Assembly: GCA_022497145.1 (NCBI GenBank)
Contig: MU385920.1
Span: 1-64,000 of the forward strand
Length of the DNA stretch: 64,000 nucleotides
Direction of reading: 5' to 3'
Origin: Rostrohypoxylon terebratum
Lineage: Eukaryota; Ascomycota; Sordariomycetes; Xylariales; Hypoxylaceae
Under the pieces are notes generated by a model. It was not told the origin of the DNA. It did not search any database and worked only from the letters and a program-made list of their open reading frames with translations. Below, one piece after another: positions 22,545 to 34,242 of the stretch. Numbering within the stretch: position 1 is the stretch's first letter; the number at the start of each line of letters is the position of its first letter. A program made the translations under genes and the position numbers.

Positions 22545-23224
22545 ATGAAGTGGCCTGTTCACCTACTTCCCCTCGGCCTCCTCGCCGCTTTCGCCTCAGC
22601 AGCCCCTATTGTTGAGCGTCAACTCAACCTCTACCAACTGCAAATATCTTGGTAATTAGAACAACCTCTAGTTGTCCATTACTCCCGTCCGTACTAACGG
22701 CGCCGACAGCCCGGCAAACAAGAATGTCGACGGCCGATTCCTCGCAATGAGGAACAACACCTTGGGTGTCTTCGATGGGGATGACGTCTCTCCCGTTAAG
22801 GTATACACAGTCCAAGGCCAAAAGGAGGGTCTCAATGAGTTACATACATACCCTGTCGGCATCGTCGACCACTCCGTCGGGCTCATGGGACCTCCTGGCC
22901 TGTTGACTCTCGTCGACATGACCAACCCTCAGACCGTCAAACCTGGTGAGGGTCAGGTCGCGCAATGGGACACTTTCCGTCTTGAGGATGGCAAGTTGAC
23001 CAACGACGGAGAGGGTCAATGGCTTGCCTTCCCTGGTGTTGGCGAGACCTGGAATGTCAAATGGTCTGATGGTAAGTACCTATCTCATCAAAGATAAGCC
23101 CGTCCTTCTTCTGAAGTTCAACCATAACTAAACTATTAAAGGTTCGGCTGTTATCACCGCCGATTTCATGGTGGTTGATGTTGTGTACACGGATGCTGGT
23201 GAAGGTCGCTACAACGGAGAATAA
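22545..23224 (+). CDS. Small secreted protein of unknown function
   Basis: Exons 22545-22651, 22710-23071 and 23142-23224 join in frame to 183 residues; the first intron carries a textbook TACTAAC branch site. The first 20 residues are a signal peptide (MKWPVHLLPLGLLAAFASAA) followed by PIVERQ, which resembles a short propeptide. The mature part is beta-rich and Gly-rich with a single visible cysteine (in SCPANKNVDGR), one sequon (NNT) and Trp-containing repeats around WDTFRL, WLAFPG and WNVKW. I recognise no domain. It heads a same-strand run with a regulator, an RTA1 exporter and a cupin. A role as an apoplastic or wall protein is possible but unproven. Confidence 0.8.
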
Positions 23225-23841
23225 ATCATGACCAACGGCGTTTGGGGGAGGTGAAAAGTATAATTATTAATTATGGCGGGCGAACTGGAGAGAATGTAAC
23301 TTAGCTATTATCTCACCGTCGAGACCAATAAAAGTTATTGCTTCCTTCTGATTTCACCATTTTCATCTCCATTGGTGTTGAAAACAATGCGGGTACCTTA
23401 AGCGGATAATATCGACCGACCTGCAAGGTTGTGGTCTCTATTTGAAGTATATGTATGAGACTTTAAATTTTGAAGTAGTCTCATGTAAGCCAGATCGACA
23501 ATTCCAACTCCGTCAGCCACAATCCTACCCCTATATGCTCTGCGGCAGTGACCTCAGCAGTGGGTCTATGATCGTAGGGCTGAACAATTCGGAGGTTCTG
23601 ATTCGCCCGTTCGGACTGATCCTCCACCTGTAAGACCCCGGTCGATCTACGCCCCCCTATACGTTCTACGGTATAGCATAATCGTGAATTGCTTATAATG
23701 TCTTACGACAACAAGATCGCGCCCTGCCTTCTCTACGTCTTGTTACATTAAGCGGAGACTATCTCATCTCTCACAGGTTCGATCGGATCTTGCCCCAACT
23801 CACCTCTTTAGCTAGGCAAATGTCCAACAACAATATCATCG
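23225..23841. other. Intergenic
   Basis: 3' flank of the secreted-protein gene and promoter of the next Zn2Cys6 gene. A 63-codon frame at 23442-23633 is not convincing. Confidence 0.5.
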
Positions 23842-25470
23842 ATGGCTCGAAAGGGTAGTTCCAAAGTGAGGACGGGCTGCATAACGTGCAAGTGCGTCTG
23901 CCAACTTTTGCTTTTTAATGTACATGCAGAACTAACAACGAGGGGCAGGGTTCGTAAGATAAAGTGCGATGAAGCGAAACCGCACTGCCGACGCTGTGTA
24001 TCTACCGGTCGCAAATGTGACGGGTATGCACCACCTGCGCCATCGGCGCTCTCGTGGCACCGTCCACGTCAACTATTCCCAATGGTCGATGACGCGAGTG
24101 AGAAGCGAGCCCTGCAATTCTTCTGCCAGGCCGCCGGCCCCTCTCTCTCGGGTCCGATGGACCCCTACTTCTGGTGAGATGTCTTAGCCTAGAACGTCGA
24201 GGAATAATTATCCGTGAAACGTTTATCTAATTATGGAAGGACACACTTGGTTATACAATTCAGCACTTTTGAGCCAGCCGTTAGGCACTCGGTTGTTGCC
24301 ATCAGCTCACTCTACGAGCAAATACACTCTAAACCAAACTCGATACGGCTATTAGCAGACAACAGACTCGCACTGTGTCACTACAACTCAGCTATCCGGG
24401 AGTTGAAATCCATGGACAACGAACCCCTTGTTCTGCTAGTATGCGTTTTGTTTGTATGTATCGAATTCCTGCTAGGAAACAGAGAACCCGCTATTGAGCA
24501 CTGTAAACACGGCGTTGTAATCCTGGAAAAAATTGAGGCCTCGTACCCCTGGACGAAGAAATATCTTGCCCCGATATTTCGGCGACTATCCCTTTTCCCC
24601 TTCTTCTTCGCCATCGACGAATCAAGCTTTCCCAAGATCCTTGGATTAAATGATGAACTCCCGGAATCGTTCGAGTCACTTGAAGAAGCCCAATTTTACA
24701 TAGACGGAATCACGACTAGAACCGTCAATTTAGTACGACGTGGAGATCGCTATCGACTTCAGGACAGATGCCACATTTCTGTGCTACCGGAACATCTTGA
24801 AGAGCAAAAAAAAATCAAGATCTTGTTAGATCAATGGTACCCTCGCTTCCAGGACTTGAGGAATAATAGTCCATCGGCGTCTAGTTGGTCAAATGAGACG
24901 GTTTGTAATATCCTCCTCAGATACGACATCTCCACCATATGGGTAAACACGGTATTCGAGTTCGAGGAGACAGTATATGATCGGTTCGTCGATAAGTTCC
25001 GCTTGATGGTTTCCCGGGCGGCCGAGATGCACTCGTTGAAATGGTCTAGACCGAGCGCCCCTGGTAATCAAAGATTCACCTTTGAAATGGGGTTCACGCC
25101 ACTCCTTTACTACGTCGTCCTCAAATGCCGGTGTCTTTCGACAAGGATCCAGGCACTTTTGCTGATGGAGAAGCTTGCAGCAACTAGGGAGTGCCTATGG
25201 GAAGTAGCCGTAATGGGCGCAATTGGCCGTCGTGTTATGGAGATTGAACACGACTTTCTGTTTGACGAGAATGATGAGCCCTCTACGCCTCGTTATCCAG
25301 AATTCCCCCCTGACGAGGCGAGGGTACGAGACACCACGACAACTCCCATGCCCACGATACAAGTCGATGCGTCGGGCCAAGAGGTTGGAGGGAGGATGAC
25401 GGGGTTCTTTAGACGGAAACACGACGGCAGCATCTATCTTCAAACCGAATTTATCTATGAAGCAATATGA
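23842..25470 (+). CDS. Zn2Cys6 transcription factor
   Basis: Exons 23842-23891, 23949-24173 and 24240-25470 join in frame to 501 residues. The zinc cluster is at the very N-terminus, C13, C16, C23, C30, C33 and C40 (CX2CX6CX6CX2CX6C, core CITCKVRKIKCDEAKPHCRR), followed by the DGY typical of the class. The intron after the second cysteine is at the usual fungal position. The rest resembles the fungal-specific transcription factor type 2 region (FEPAVRHSVVAISSLYE and LLVCVLFVCIEFLLGN). It is a nuclear regulator. It lies 430 bp upstream of the RTA1 gene on the same strand and may control this group, which is inference. Confidence 0.92.
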
Positions 25471-25899
25471 TTGCATAGAGTAATAATACATATATGAAAT
25501 GATCAAACCAAGACTCGCCAATCAAACTGTTTCACTCTCTGGTGACTTTTATTGTGTAGAATGAGCGAACTATTTCATAAATAAAGGTATGCCTGGGCGT
25601 ACCGTCCAGGTGGCACGGGATACGGGGCTTCTGAGGCGCAGTTAACCCTGATGTTAACCCCTATACAGCATTTTCGCTATTCTTATTGGCCGGTTCGGAC
25701 TACCTCGCTGTTTGGGACTCAGCCCAAGATCCTATTGATAGCTTCACATATACATATGATAATAACTCGAATAGACTTATAAAAACCTAGAGAGAATGTC
25801 GAGGTTCGTCGGATGAGAGGTTGACGTAGCAAAATATTCTTGATTCGTTTTCTTCGGAGAAACTTCACTTAACTGCCAGTTTTCTAGAACATCAGATCG
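25471..25899. other. Intergenic, RTA1 promoter
   Basis: Nothing gene-like is seen. It should hold the terminator of the regulator and the promoter of the RTA1 gene. Confidence 0.5.
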
Positions 25900-27310
25900 A
25901 TGGCGACACCAACTCCGGCACCAAGAGGCGAAATCCTGGCAAGAGCCCTTCAAATAGCGATAAGGCAAACTACAGCAGCTGTGACAGGCACCCCAACCGC
26001 CACCGGCGTGGACTTCTTGACTACAGAGCACGTCACCATCGACGGATTCACCAATGCCCACGCAACAAATCCTGCCAAGACGATAGACATTGTGATACCC
26101 ACCTGTGTCCAGACCATAGAGCCAGACGCCAACGGATATTTGCCCCCGGGAACATGCAACGCTCTCTGGGACTACTATCCAAGCTTCTCGGCTGCCCTGG
26201 CCTTCACCATCCTCTTCGGGCTGTTGACGCTGACCCACTTATACCAGAGCATAACACATAGAAAGGTAACCGAGTCTCTAAATCTCATCTTTCTTGTTTT
26301 AGACATGTATTAATGTCATGGCAACAGAGATTCTGCTGGGTAATCGTTATGGCAAGTTTCTGGGAGACGATGGCCTACCTATTCCGCACCGTGAGCACTC
26401 GTTATCAGTCAAACACGGCTATATATCTGGTCTTCCAGATCTTCATTCTGCTCTCGCCCTTATGTAAGTACCGCTTTCCCCAAGATACTGGACTTCAATT
26501 TTGACTTAGAGCGGCATGGTAGGGGTCAATGCCTTCGACTACATGGTTCTCGGACGGATGATCTACTTCTTTGCACCTTCACGCACGGTCTTCGGTATAC
26601 CGGCACCAACCTTGGCTGCGGCCTTCGTCGCCTTCGGTGAGTCTCCGATGAACGAATGAATTATGAAACATTGTTCAATAGCAAGTCCCCAAGTACTGAC
26701 AATCGGAACCACAGATTTCATCGCATTCTGTATACAACTTGCCGGCGGCTCGATGGCAGGTCCGACAGCACCGGCGGATGAACAGCTGAAGGCGATTCAT
26801 ATATACATGTGCGGCATAGGCCTACAACAATTCTTTATCGTAGTATTTGTCGCGCTCGCGGCCAAGTTCCAATTGGACATGCGCGATGTAAACACTTCGA
26901 GGAGTCAACAGTTGAGTTGGAGGACCGGATGGCGGGCGTTATTGTTCACGCTGTACGCGTCGTTGACATGCATCACCGTGAGTACTTAATAAGCACTCGA
27001 CTTACGGTAAGACTGCTGACAATTGTTGAAGATTCGTATCATATTCCGATTAGTCGAGTTTTCGTCTGGATCGACCGGTGTCTCGAACCCGTTGCTGACT
27101 AACGAGACTTACTTCTACGTGCTCGAAGCCATGCCGATGCTGTTGGCTATTCTTTCATTTAATATTATCCATCCGGGAACGGTTTTAGTCGGACCTGAGT
27201 CCGAAATGCCCGGTTTTGTTTCCACGTGTATGGGTGGAATCCGGAAGAGGAAGCAGTTTAGGAAATTGGATGAGTCCGAAAGTGAGGAGATGTCAATCCT
27301 ACGAGGATAG
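25900..27310 (+). CDS. RTA1-family seven-transmembrane lipid exporter-like protein
   Basis: Exons 25900-26265, 26328-26463, 26523-26636, 26715-26977 and 27032-27310 join in frame to 385 residues. About 90 residues of extracellular N-terminus end in GTCNALWDYYPS, followed by seven hydrophobic segments. Family hallmarks are visible: FWETMAYLFRT, LLSPLWVNAFDYMVLGRMIY, FIAFCIQLAGG, IRIIFRLVEFSSG and the final segment with LEAMPMLLAILSFNIIHPG. RTA1/RSB1 relatives in yeast give resistance to 7-aminocholesterol or export sphingoid bases at the plasma membrane; the substrate here is unknown. The tail is charged and acidic (DESESEE), likely cytosolic. Confidence 0.93.
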
Positions 27311-27899
27311 CTATGATGAATGAGGGCTTACTTGAGTCTTAGGTCTTAGGTAGTATAGTAAGGAAGTAAGGAAGCAAGGAAGTAAGGGATATTTCCATAC
27401 CTCAAAGATGTTCTAGTGTGATCTTTATTTGCCATTCCCGGACCTCGAAGCACATTTTGCTTACTTTACTCTCGGTAGTTACTGAGTTCCCTGACCAGAC
27501 CTTCGGAGTTTCCCCAATCGAATCCATGGACGCCACTAACCCCTTTTTATAGGTGGGCTTCTACGCGGACATATTGGTTTTGGCGTTCGCCGACCTTTAC
27601 TAAACACAACAGACACAACGTCCGACCGCGGACGATAGAGCGACATCCGCCAACCCGTTATTCCAATGTTAAGCGCCGCATTGTGTACAGTATATGGTAC
27701 CGTATCCGTGTGAAGTAGAACGCTTCTTTTGACGGCAGGCGGAGAATCATAAAATGCTTGGGAATCCTTATTACTGATCGTCTTCTCCAACTCCTTTAGC
27801 TTATATACCTAAGCTTGACCCCTCACATCGTGGCTTGATAACCCCCTCTCGAAAGTGTCTCATTGGTATCGAGATAAATCGAATAGCATATTCGTCAAG
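27311..27899. other. Intergenic with GGAAGTAA microrepeat
   Basis: A TCTTAGG duplication and an imperfect GGAAGTAA tandem (about 27360-27388) follow the RTA1 stop codon. No gene. Confidence 0.6.
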
Positions 27900-28625
27900 A
27901 TGTCGGACACGGTTTCTCATCTTGCTCCCGACCTCCCACGGACTTCTACGTATGTGACCGGCCATAATGAGGAAGGAAAAGCAAAAGTGCACTCGGTGAG
28001 GCCAGCAGCCTGGAAGCCATACGAGGGCGGGATCAGTACGTCTTTCCGAGATGCATTATTACTACCTACCTGAAAACTATAACCCGAAGAATTCATAGGA
28101 GGGGTGGCGGGAGCGCAATCCTTCTCTGAACCTTCTCAAGTCATCATCTCGCAATAGATACGTCATCTACTAACGCTCGCCGTCGCAGTGGGTTTCAACC
28201 AAGTCTGGACCAACACCTTCCCTTCGGACCTCAACAAAGATGCCGACGTAAATTACCACGAGGAGATAATCTCGGGCGGGAAGCTAGGCTTAGCTAATAA
28301 GAATGGCGTTGTGTGCAGAATGGTGGATTTCGGCCCTGGTTACGAGTGTATGATGCACCGAACCCAGTCGCTCGACTTTGGGATCATTCTCGAGGGTGAA
28401 ATCGAGATGAAGCTGGACGATGGCTCGGTGACGCCCATGAAGAGAGGCGACGTAGCTGTTCAACGGGCTACCATGCACTCCTGGCGGAACCCAAGCCCGA
28501 CCAACTGGGCTCGGATGATCTTTGTGCTTCAGGACACCAAGCCGCTGTTCGTCAACGGAGAGAAGTTTGGTGAGGACCTCGGGAGAGGAACCGAGGGATT
28601 GCCACCGAGCGGGAATGACGAGTAA
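27900..28625 (+). CDS. Cupin-domain protein
   Basis: Exons 27900-28035 and 28189-28625 join in frame to 190 residues; the intron has a CTACTAAC branch site. The C-terminal two thirds form a single small cupin barrel: motif 1 region GPGYECMMHRTQSLDFGIIL with EGEIEM, and motif 2 region KRGDVAVQRATMHSWRNPS. In motif 1 the usual HxH plus Glu is replaced by HRT and Asp, while the motif 2 His is kept, a pattern I associate with a widespread fungal subgroup. Metal binding may therefore be incomplete or different. Members occur next to many fungal metabolic genes, with poorly defined reactions. It follows RTA1 on the same strand. Confidence 0.85.
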
Positions 28626-29515
28626 AATAGTGACATCGTGATGTCCTAGGCCGAATGAAGAGCGTTTCTAACGTAAATGGTTTCAATCCACACAGAGTGT
28701 AGGCATTGTTTCAACAAAGTAATGTTGAGTCATCATTGGGTATTGGTTCTTGGACTCCCATCAAAGAAAGAAACGAGACACAAATTGGTAGCACCCGTAT
28801 AGAACCGACCTCGGAGGTAACCAAATATAGGAAATCTCGAAATTCAAAACCTAGTTTGACGTTTGACGTGTTCATTTGGTAGCTTACTTGCCTACTAGTA
28901 GGTAGGCTAATATTAAGTAATTAGCTGTCGTCATTTAGAGATTCAATGTTTGCAAGATTCATGTCAAGGACTTGGCAACTTAAAACTTTCAAGTTCCCGA
29001 TTGTCATCTTTCATGGCCCCACCTCCCCCCTCTTACGTAACAGCCCACGAACCATAATTTCTCAACCTCATTGGTCAATCAACCCCGCTCAGCTCGCCTA
29101 TCGATAAAAAATTTACCTTTTTCCAAGTTGCCTGCAAAAGGGAGCTACCCGGGACGGGACTCGCTGGAAAGCTCTAACCCGCCGTAACGGCTATCGATCA
29201 GACGATTCGCCGAAGAATTGGGAACTGGGAACTGGAGACTGCCAGGACTCCGAAAATTTCCAATATCGAAATTCATATCGCTACACCACTTACCACTTAC
29301 CACCACTTTACCCACTTGCAGTAGCGACCTCGAACAAACGAGACAAGCCGCCCATTTCCACCTCGCTCTTTCTTATACGGACTTGGGGATTCTACAGACG
29401 ACGACAATATCGATACAGAAAGAAAGGCCCACATCTTTATCACACATACCCACGTTAATTGGGATTTGAGAGAGAAAGAAAAAAAAAAAGAGAAAGAGAA
29501 CCATCGCAATAACTC
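28626..29515. other. Intergenic
   Basis: No gene. It contains a CTAG-type microrepeat (about 28893-28909) and an A-rich purine tract (about 29469-29500) just upstream of the next ATG. Confidence 0.55.
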
Positions 29516-30689
29516 ATGGCGACAAATCACACCCCGCGCAGCGTCGCCGACGCCACGCGCTTTACCTCTAGCACGCCGCACGCCGCCGTTAAAGCGTCCT
29601 CGCCCTCCTCCAAATCAGCATCCAAGACAGCGTCGACGACCGCCTCCAAAACCGCCTCCTCCAGTGCCTCCTCCTCAGCGTCGTCGCGGCCGAGCCGTGT
29701 CCCGCCAGCGCGGCCCTCCGCGTCCGAGACGATGGAGGAGCGGGTCCGCCGGCTGCGAGCTGCGCACCTGGCCGCGAGGCGGCACGAGACCTCACGGTTC
29801 GATCGGATTGTCGATGCGTCGAGGCGGTACTTCGACGCTGCGCACAAGTTCACCGTGCTGGGGTTGATCGGGTTCAGCGGTATGTTGTTCGACCCGTGTT
29901 ATATATTCATATCTGTCCTCCACCCTCTCGCTATACCAAGATGATTTCAAAAACGGAATATTATTACATACACACACGTTTAATCTTCACTATGTTGGTT
30001 TGCATAATTCGGATCAAAATTGGACTTGAAATTGGAATTTGGATGATCATATATAACTACGTAAATTTCACATCATAAGACTAACGAAACCCCACCTACC
30101 AGGCCTGGCCCTCTTCATAACGGTCTACGCCACCGCCGACATGATGGTGTACAACCGGAAGCGGCGGAACGAGTTCTTCGCGCTGCAAGCGCAGCTGAAG
30201 TCCGACTCTCTCGAGGCCGCGCGGCTAGCCTACATGACCAACTCCGCGACGCCGGAGCAGGTCGCCCTCGTCGAGGAGGCCGAGGCCAAGGCCCGCGACA
30301 CCGGCATCAGCCTGCCCCCCCTACTCTCCGTCCCCAGCCGCGCATCCGCATCCGCTTCCGCGACTGGCGAGGGCGTCACGGACACGGTAGGCAGGACGGC
30401 GTGGGCCGGCGAGTCGCTCAGCGAGGCGAACCTCTCGGGCGCGGCGGAAGTCGAGCAGCCGAAGAAGAAGGGCATAACCGGGTGGCTATTCGGCGGGCTA
30501 AAGAAAGAAGACCCCGGCAGCGAGGTCCACGCAACCTTCGAGCCTCCCGCTCCAGAATCGAGTCTGAAAGAGCAAGCGAAGACGGCGTTCGAGCACGAGC
30601 GCGAGAACCAAACGAACGGCGGGCCCCTAGATCAGCTCGGCAAACCGAGCAGCGGCGGCGGCGAGAGCAAGAAGTCGAGCTGGTGGTAA
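29516..30689 (+). CDS. Mitochondrial protein with COX14-like (cytochrome oxidase c assembly) domain
   Basis: Exons 29516-29879 and 30103-30689 join in frame to 316 residues. A low-complexity Ser/Ala/Lys-rich N-terminus is followed by MEERVRRLRAAHLAARRHE. Then comes a segment, FDAAHKFTVLGLIGFSG continuing into LALFITVYATADMMVYN, containing one transmembrane helix, which the intron splits. Next are a charged helix with LAYMTNSATPEQVALVEEA and a disordered tail ending SSWW. The central part resembles fungal proteins carrying the cytochrome oxidase c assembly domain, so a role in respiratory complex IV assembly at the inner mitochondrial membrane is inferred. The GC-rich coding DNA contrasts with its AT-rich 223-bp intron. 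Confidence 0.7.
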
Positions 30690-32030
30690 AGCCCTGCCAG
30701 ACTACCGAGGTCCCTGGGGTTTATGGCCGGAGCGGGTACGTGGGAAGCAAGACGCTACTGCTCCCCGTGTGGATACGGGGTTTTGGGGGTGTGGGTGGAT
30801 ATGAGGGAACGAATAGGGGAATGAAAACGCGGAGTGGTAAGAGCCGCTCGACATCCGGGCCAACCAGTCGGCCCAGAAGAAGGGCTTCAGCAGAGGAGCG
30901 TATATGCGTAAAGCTGCCATACTGTTCAAATTGTACGTGTATGCCACCCAGAATTTAGCGTATCCGGAAGTAGTGCTGGTGCGAAGGCTGCTGTATTATA
31001 TATAGTAGAAAGGGCGGAGCATCAGGTCTGGCGGTGTTCAAATACAAAGATATTTGATACTTCACAAACTGTCTGTAAAGAGATTGTTCCCTTTGGACTT
31101 TGCCTGGATACCATAAAATACACCCCGGATACAATCTACCAGTCACTTGTGCTTATTTACATCATTAGTTCTCGTTGCTTTGCAATGGTCTCACGTGTGG
31201 GAAGGGGTACGATTTCGTTGAGTTCGCGATTCCCGTTTTGTAACCCGTCAACCGGATTTTGGCACCATCTTACATTCAACAAACAGTTCAACATCGGATT
31301 CCACCACCTGCTCCCCGCGCTCTTCATTCGCCTCGTACCTTACACGTTGCACTATTCAAGACCGCAAGTATTCGCTTCGGAAAAACGTCAGGTGTGACAA
31401 AAAGACTTGAATTCTATATTTCCCCATTGTCGACCGTCAAGTGACGGTCGTACTATTAATGAGTACCAATGTGTGCTTGAATTTGATACAGGGGTTTTCA
31501 CACGCTGGACCGACCCTTAATTCCATCGACCCCTACTAGGTATCCATGCCTTGAACGCCCCTATGGCCGTACTCCTAATAGAGTATAATGAACAACTAAA
31601 AGCAAATGAAGAAGAGAAAGGAGCAAAAAAGGATAGAGCGCTGATGAGGGCGAATTCAAATCTTCCACTCCCAAACTTTGATTGACCGGGTTAATTTTTC
31701 CCCTTCCCGTGAATGCATGAAATCCCTTCCCAGATCCAATAAGCAAATGCAATAACGACCGTATGCTGTGGGTATAAGTGTAATGAACGACAATTTGGGG
31801 TATGCGAGTAACCGAAAGCAATGTTAACCGAAGGACTGGGAAGAAATTGAAGGCTACGCTTTAAACAAGTAATAACATAGCGTTTGCGTTCCGATAACGC
31901 CTTGAGATGCAAATGATAGGAAATCGTATGTGCCGTAAGGCTCCTAGGCGTCGCCAGTATTTATCGGTTGCCTTGTAGTAATAACATGGCATGAATTAAA
32001 AAAAAAAAAGGGTAGAGGGTTTGCTTTCCC
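30690..32030. other. Intergenic, no supported gene
   Basis: Only short random open frames. An A-tract lies at about 31998-32010. The stretch 32031-32330 beyond it is described as an extension ORF of the next gene. Confidence 0.55.
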
Positions 32031-32330
32031 TTAACGTCTGCCGAGGCGGACCTCCACATAGCGGATGATATCCGAGTAAGTCCAACGATCTCCTAGACAG
32101 AAATCGGAACTCCAGGTACGCAAATTCCGTCCGATATCTTCGAGCATGATTTGTATCTCGCACGTGTCCAGCTGCGACTCGGGGCTCGATCCGGAGGATT
32201 CGAAGACAGCATCTGCAGTCCCGTGTTTGCTCTTCCCGAATCGGCGAATTTGTGCAATCATCTGTTCGTCTTCGACAGGAACATCTTCTTTGCCATTAAA
32301 ACAAAAATGCGGCCTCCCATCACTTCCGTA
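32031..32330 (-). other. 99-codon open frame directly after the stop of the CEKC protein
   Basis: Directly 3' of the TAG stop (32333-32331) of the neighbouring gene the same frame stays open for 99 codons and ends in TAA at 32033-32031. The composition is protein-like and polar (DEQMIAQIRRFGKSKHG, CLGDRWTYSDIIRYVEV). There is an in-frame ATG at 32261. It could be a read-through extension, an alternatively spliced exon, a separate small gene or chance. No phase-0 GT donor that would skip the stop was found, and the C-terminus (GRR) is not a peroxisomal signal. Confidence 0.35.
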
Positions 32331-33431
32331 CTAAGAGATGATAATGTGATTAAAATGGCCTGGAATCTTCATGCGGCATTTCTCGCAGTCTGCTCGGTAA
32401 CCTATACTGAATGACTTCTTCATGCCTGGCTGTAAAGTCCAGGTGTTAAGTGTGTGTTTGCTGCGCGAGTGGCCATATTTCCCTCTTGGCGATGGCGTGG
32501 CCGGTGCGGTGGAAGGAGAGGAACCAGGATCGGCATCCATCATGCTAGAATCGTTATCTGTGGTTGGGGGAACGGCCTGGATGTTGGGATGCATGGGCAT
32601 GGTGTGAAGGTTGGTCGAATGAGGCATATGAGGTAAATAAGGTCGTTGGGGCTGCCGAGAATCCAAAATCATACCCGGGCTCGTCGGAGTCTCCTCGCCG
32701 CCACTTTCACTAATAGGGGACGGGAGACGCCGAGTTTGGACCATAGACCATTCGACACAACCTCCCAAGGATCGGGGCACCGAGGATTCGTCATGACACG
32801 TGGGGAATGGCTGGGCTTCTGTTGCGGCAGCATCGATCGCCTGATTCATAGGACCCCAGTTGTTTCCCCTTACTTGCGCAGCAAAGGTGCAGTGTATAGG
32901 CGTAGGCATTCGTCCGGCAATGTTCGGGTCGGCGAAGTCTGGGTGGGAGGGGCCGGTCTGGTGCCGTTCGGGTGAATCAACCATCATATCCGTATCCCTA
33001 TCTATATCCATCGGTAGATCTGAGTGTTGTCGATATTGCGCATCCTCGGAGTCAGAATCGGTCGGGCTAATAGATGCGGGAGGGGTGGTTGCTGAAGTCG
33101 CATTTGGGAACTCTGGTGCCCCTGTCCATTGCTTCTGTGTCGGCGATGTACGCAGAGGGAGAGATTGGAGACGTTTCTAGTGATAGTAGATATATTAGTT
33201 GTAAGTTGTGACAATGTTGCAATAATATCGGTGTGCTACAATGGGAGGTGGGACATCATGCAGGCATGCAGGCATGCATCATCGTCATGACTTTGGAATA
33301 CTAACATTGCGGTGCTCAGTGAAGCCTAGAGTTCCGTTCATAGCTTCGCCAATGTTGATCTGACCATCGCCCTCTTCCTCTTCTCTCTGGCGCTTCCGCG
33401 AAAGCTGCTCCTGCCACTGAGGCTCAAACAT
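32331..33431 (-). CDS. Conserved fungal protein of unknown function with C-terminal CEKC motif
   Basis: Exons 33431-33306 and 33176-32331 join in frame to 323 residues. The N-terminus is short and charged (SRKRQREEEEGD), the middle is largely disordered and rich in Ser, Pro, Asp and Met, and short conserved-looking islands stand out: LGFTEHRNKRLQSLPLRTS, HCTFAAQVRGNNWG, RRLPSPISE. The C-terminus RSKHTLNTWTLQPGMKKSF leads to GYRADCEKCRMKIPGHFNHI, with one CxxC pair. I recall similar C-termini in other Sordariomycete hypothetical proteins, which supports the stop position. No enzymatic domain is visible; a regulatory or scaffold role, perhaps nuclear, is a guess. The unusual open frame behind the stop is listed separately. 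Confidence 0.75.
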
Positions 33432-33665
33432 ATTTTACGATTAGGGAATAGGGAATAGGGAATAGGGAGTAATAGGTATCTCGAAGTAGAAAGAAAGGGA
33501 GAAGGGAAATAAAAAGGGAATTGGTCCTAGTTCTTAAGTCCTAGTTGTAGCTCCTAATTCCTAGTACTGGTAATGAAAGTGGACGACGATAAGGAAATTG
33601 AGAATGAATAGACCAGACAATATAGTTGTTAATCGGATGAGGAGAATTAGTTTTTAGAATAATAA

Positions 33666-33692
33666 GCCAGAACCAGAACCAGAACCAGAACC
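33666..33692. repeat. CAGAAC microsatellite
   Basis: About four and a half units of the hexamer CAGAAC. Confidence 0.85.
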
Positions 33693-34221
33693 AGGTAGCC
33701 AAAATAACACGAGGCCGGGGGTAATGGTCTCGTACAGACTCCAGAGTAATGCTGGTAGTGCTGGTAGTGTTGGTAGTGCTCAAAGTGGTACGTCAAGCGA
33801 TGACCACCTTGATCGTTTTATGCTACTACTATGTATGTACTTCGTAGTAGTAACAATAACGGCGTGTCCGAGTCCAGGGCTATGGCGGGCTTAAATGGGT
33901 CTATGTCTAATAGCAGTAGTACATATGGAATATGGGCATGGCGTGGGTTGGCGGGGAATGACGAAGGTGGGAATGAGAATTATTAAAAGAAGACAGCTGG
34001 AAAGCTGGAGAGTTTGGGAATTGAGGACTGGAATCTTGGTTCCTTCGGTCGTCGATCAGCCGCTTACGGGATAAAATAGTTGGTTTTGGTTGGCTTTTGT
34101 TTTTTTTCTACCTAGTAGTTGCCTTTAGCGATACGGGTACCTTGTAAAAAGTACGTACTACTACGCGCACTACCTACTGCAGTCTGCACCTACTAGGTAT
34201 TATATAAGATGGTTGGTAGTA

Positions 34222-34242
34222 GCTGGCTGGCTGGCTGGCTGG
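34222..34242. repeat. GGCT microsatellite
   Basis: About five units of the tetramer GGCT in a row. Confidence 0.85.

Noticed and set aside
29466..29867. Pro/Arg-rich 133-codon plus ORF
   Set aside because: It is a frame shadow of the COX14-like gene, arising from GC-rich low-complexity DNA.
32031..32330. Peroxisomal read-through isoform, as known for some fungal glycolytic enzymes
   Set aside because: The extension ends in GRR and not in an SKL-type signal, and the stop context (TAG TAC) is not the known TGA CTA type.
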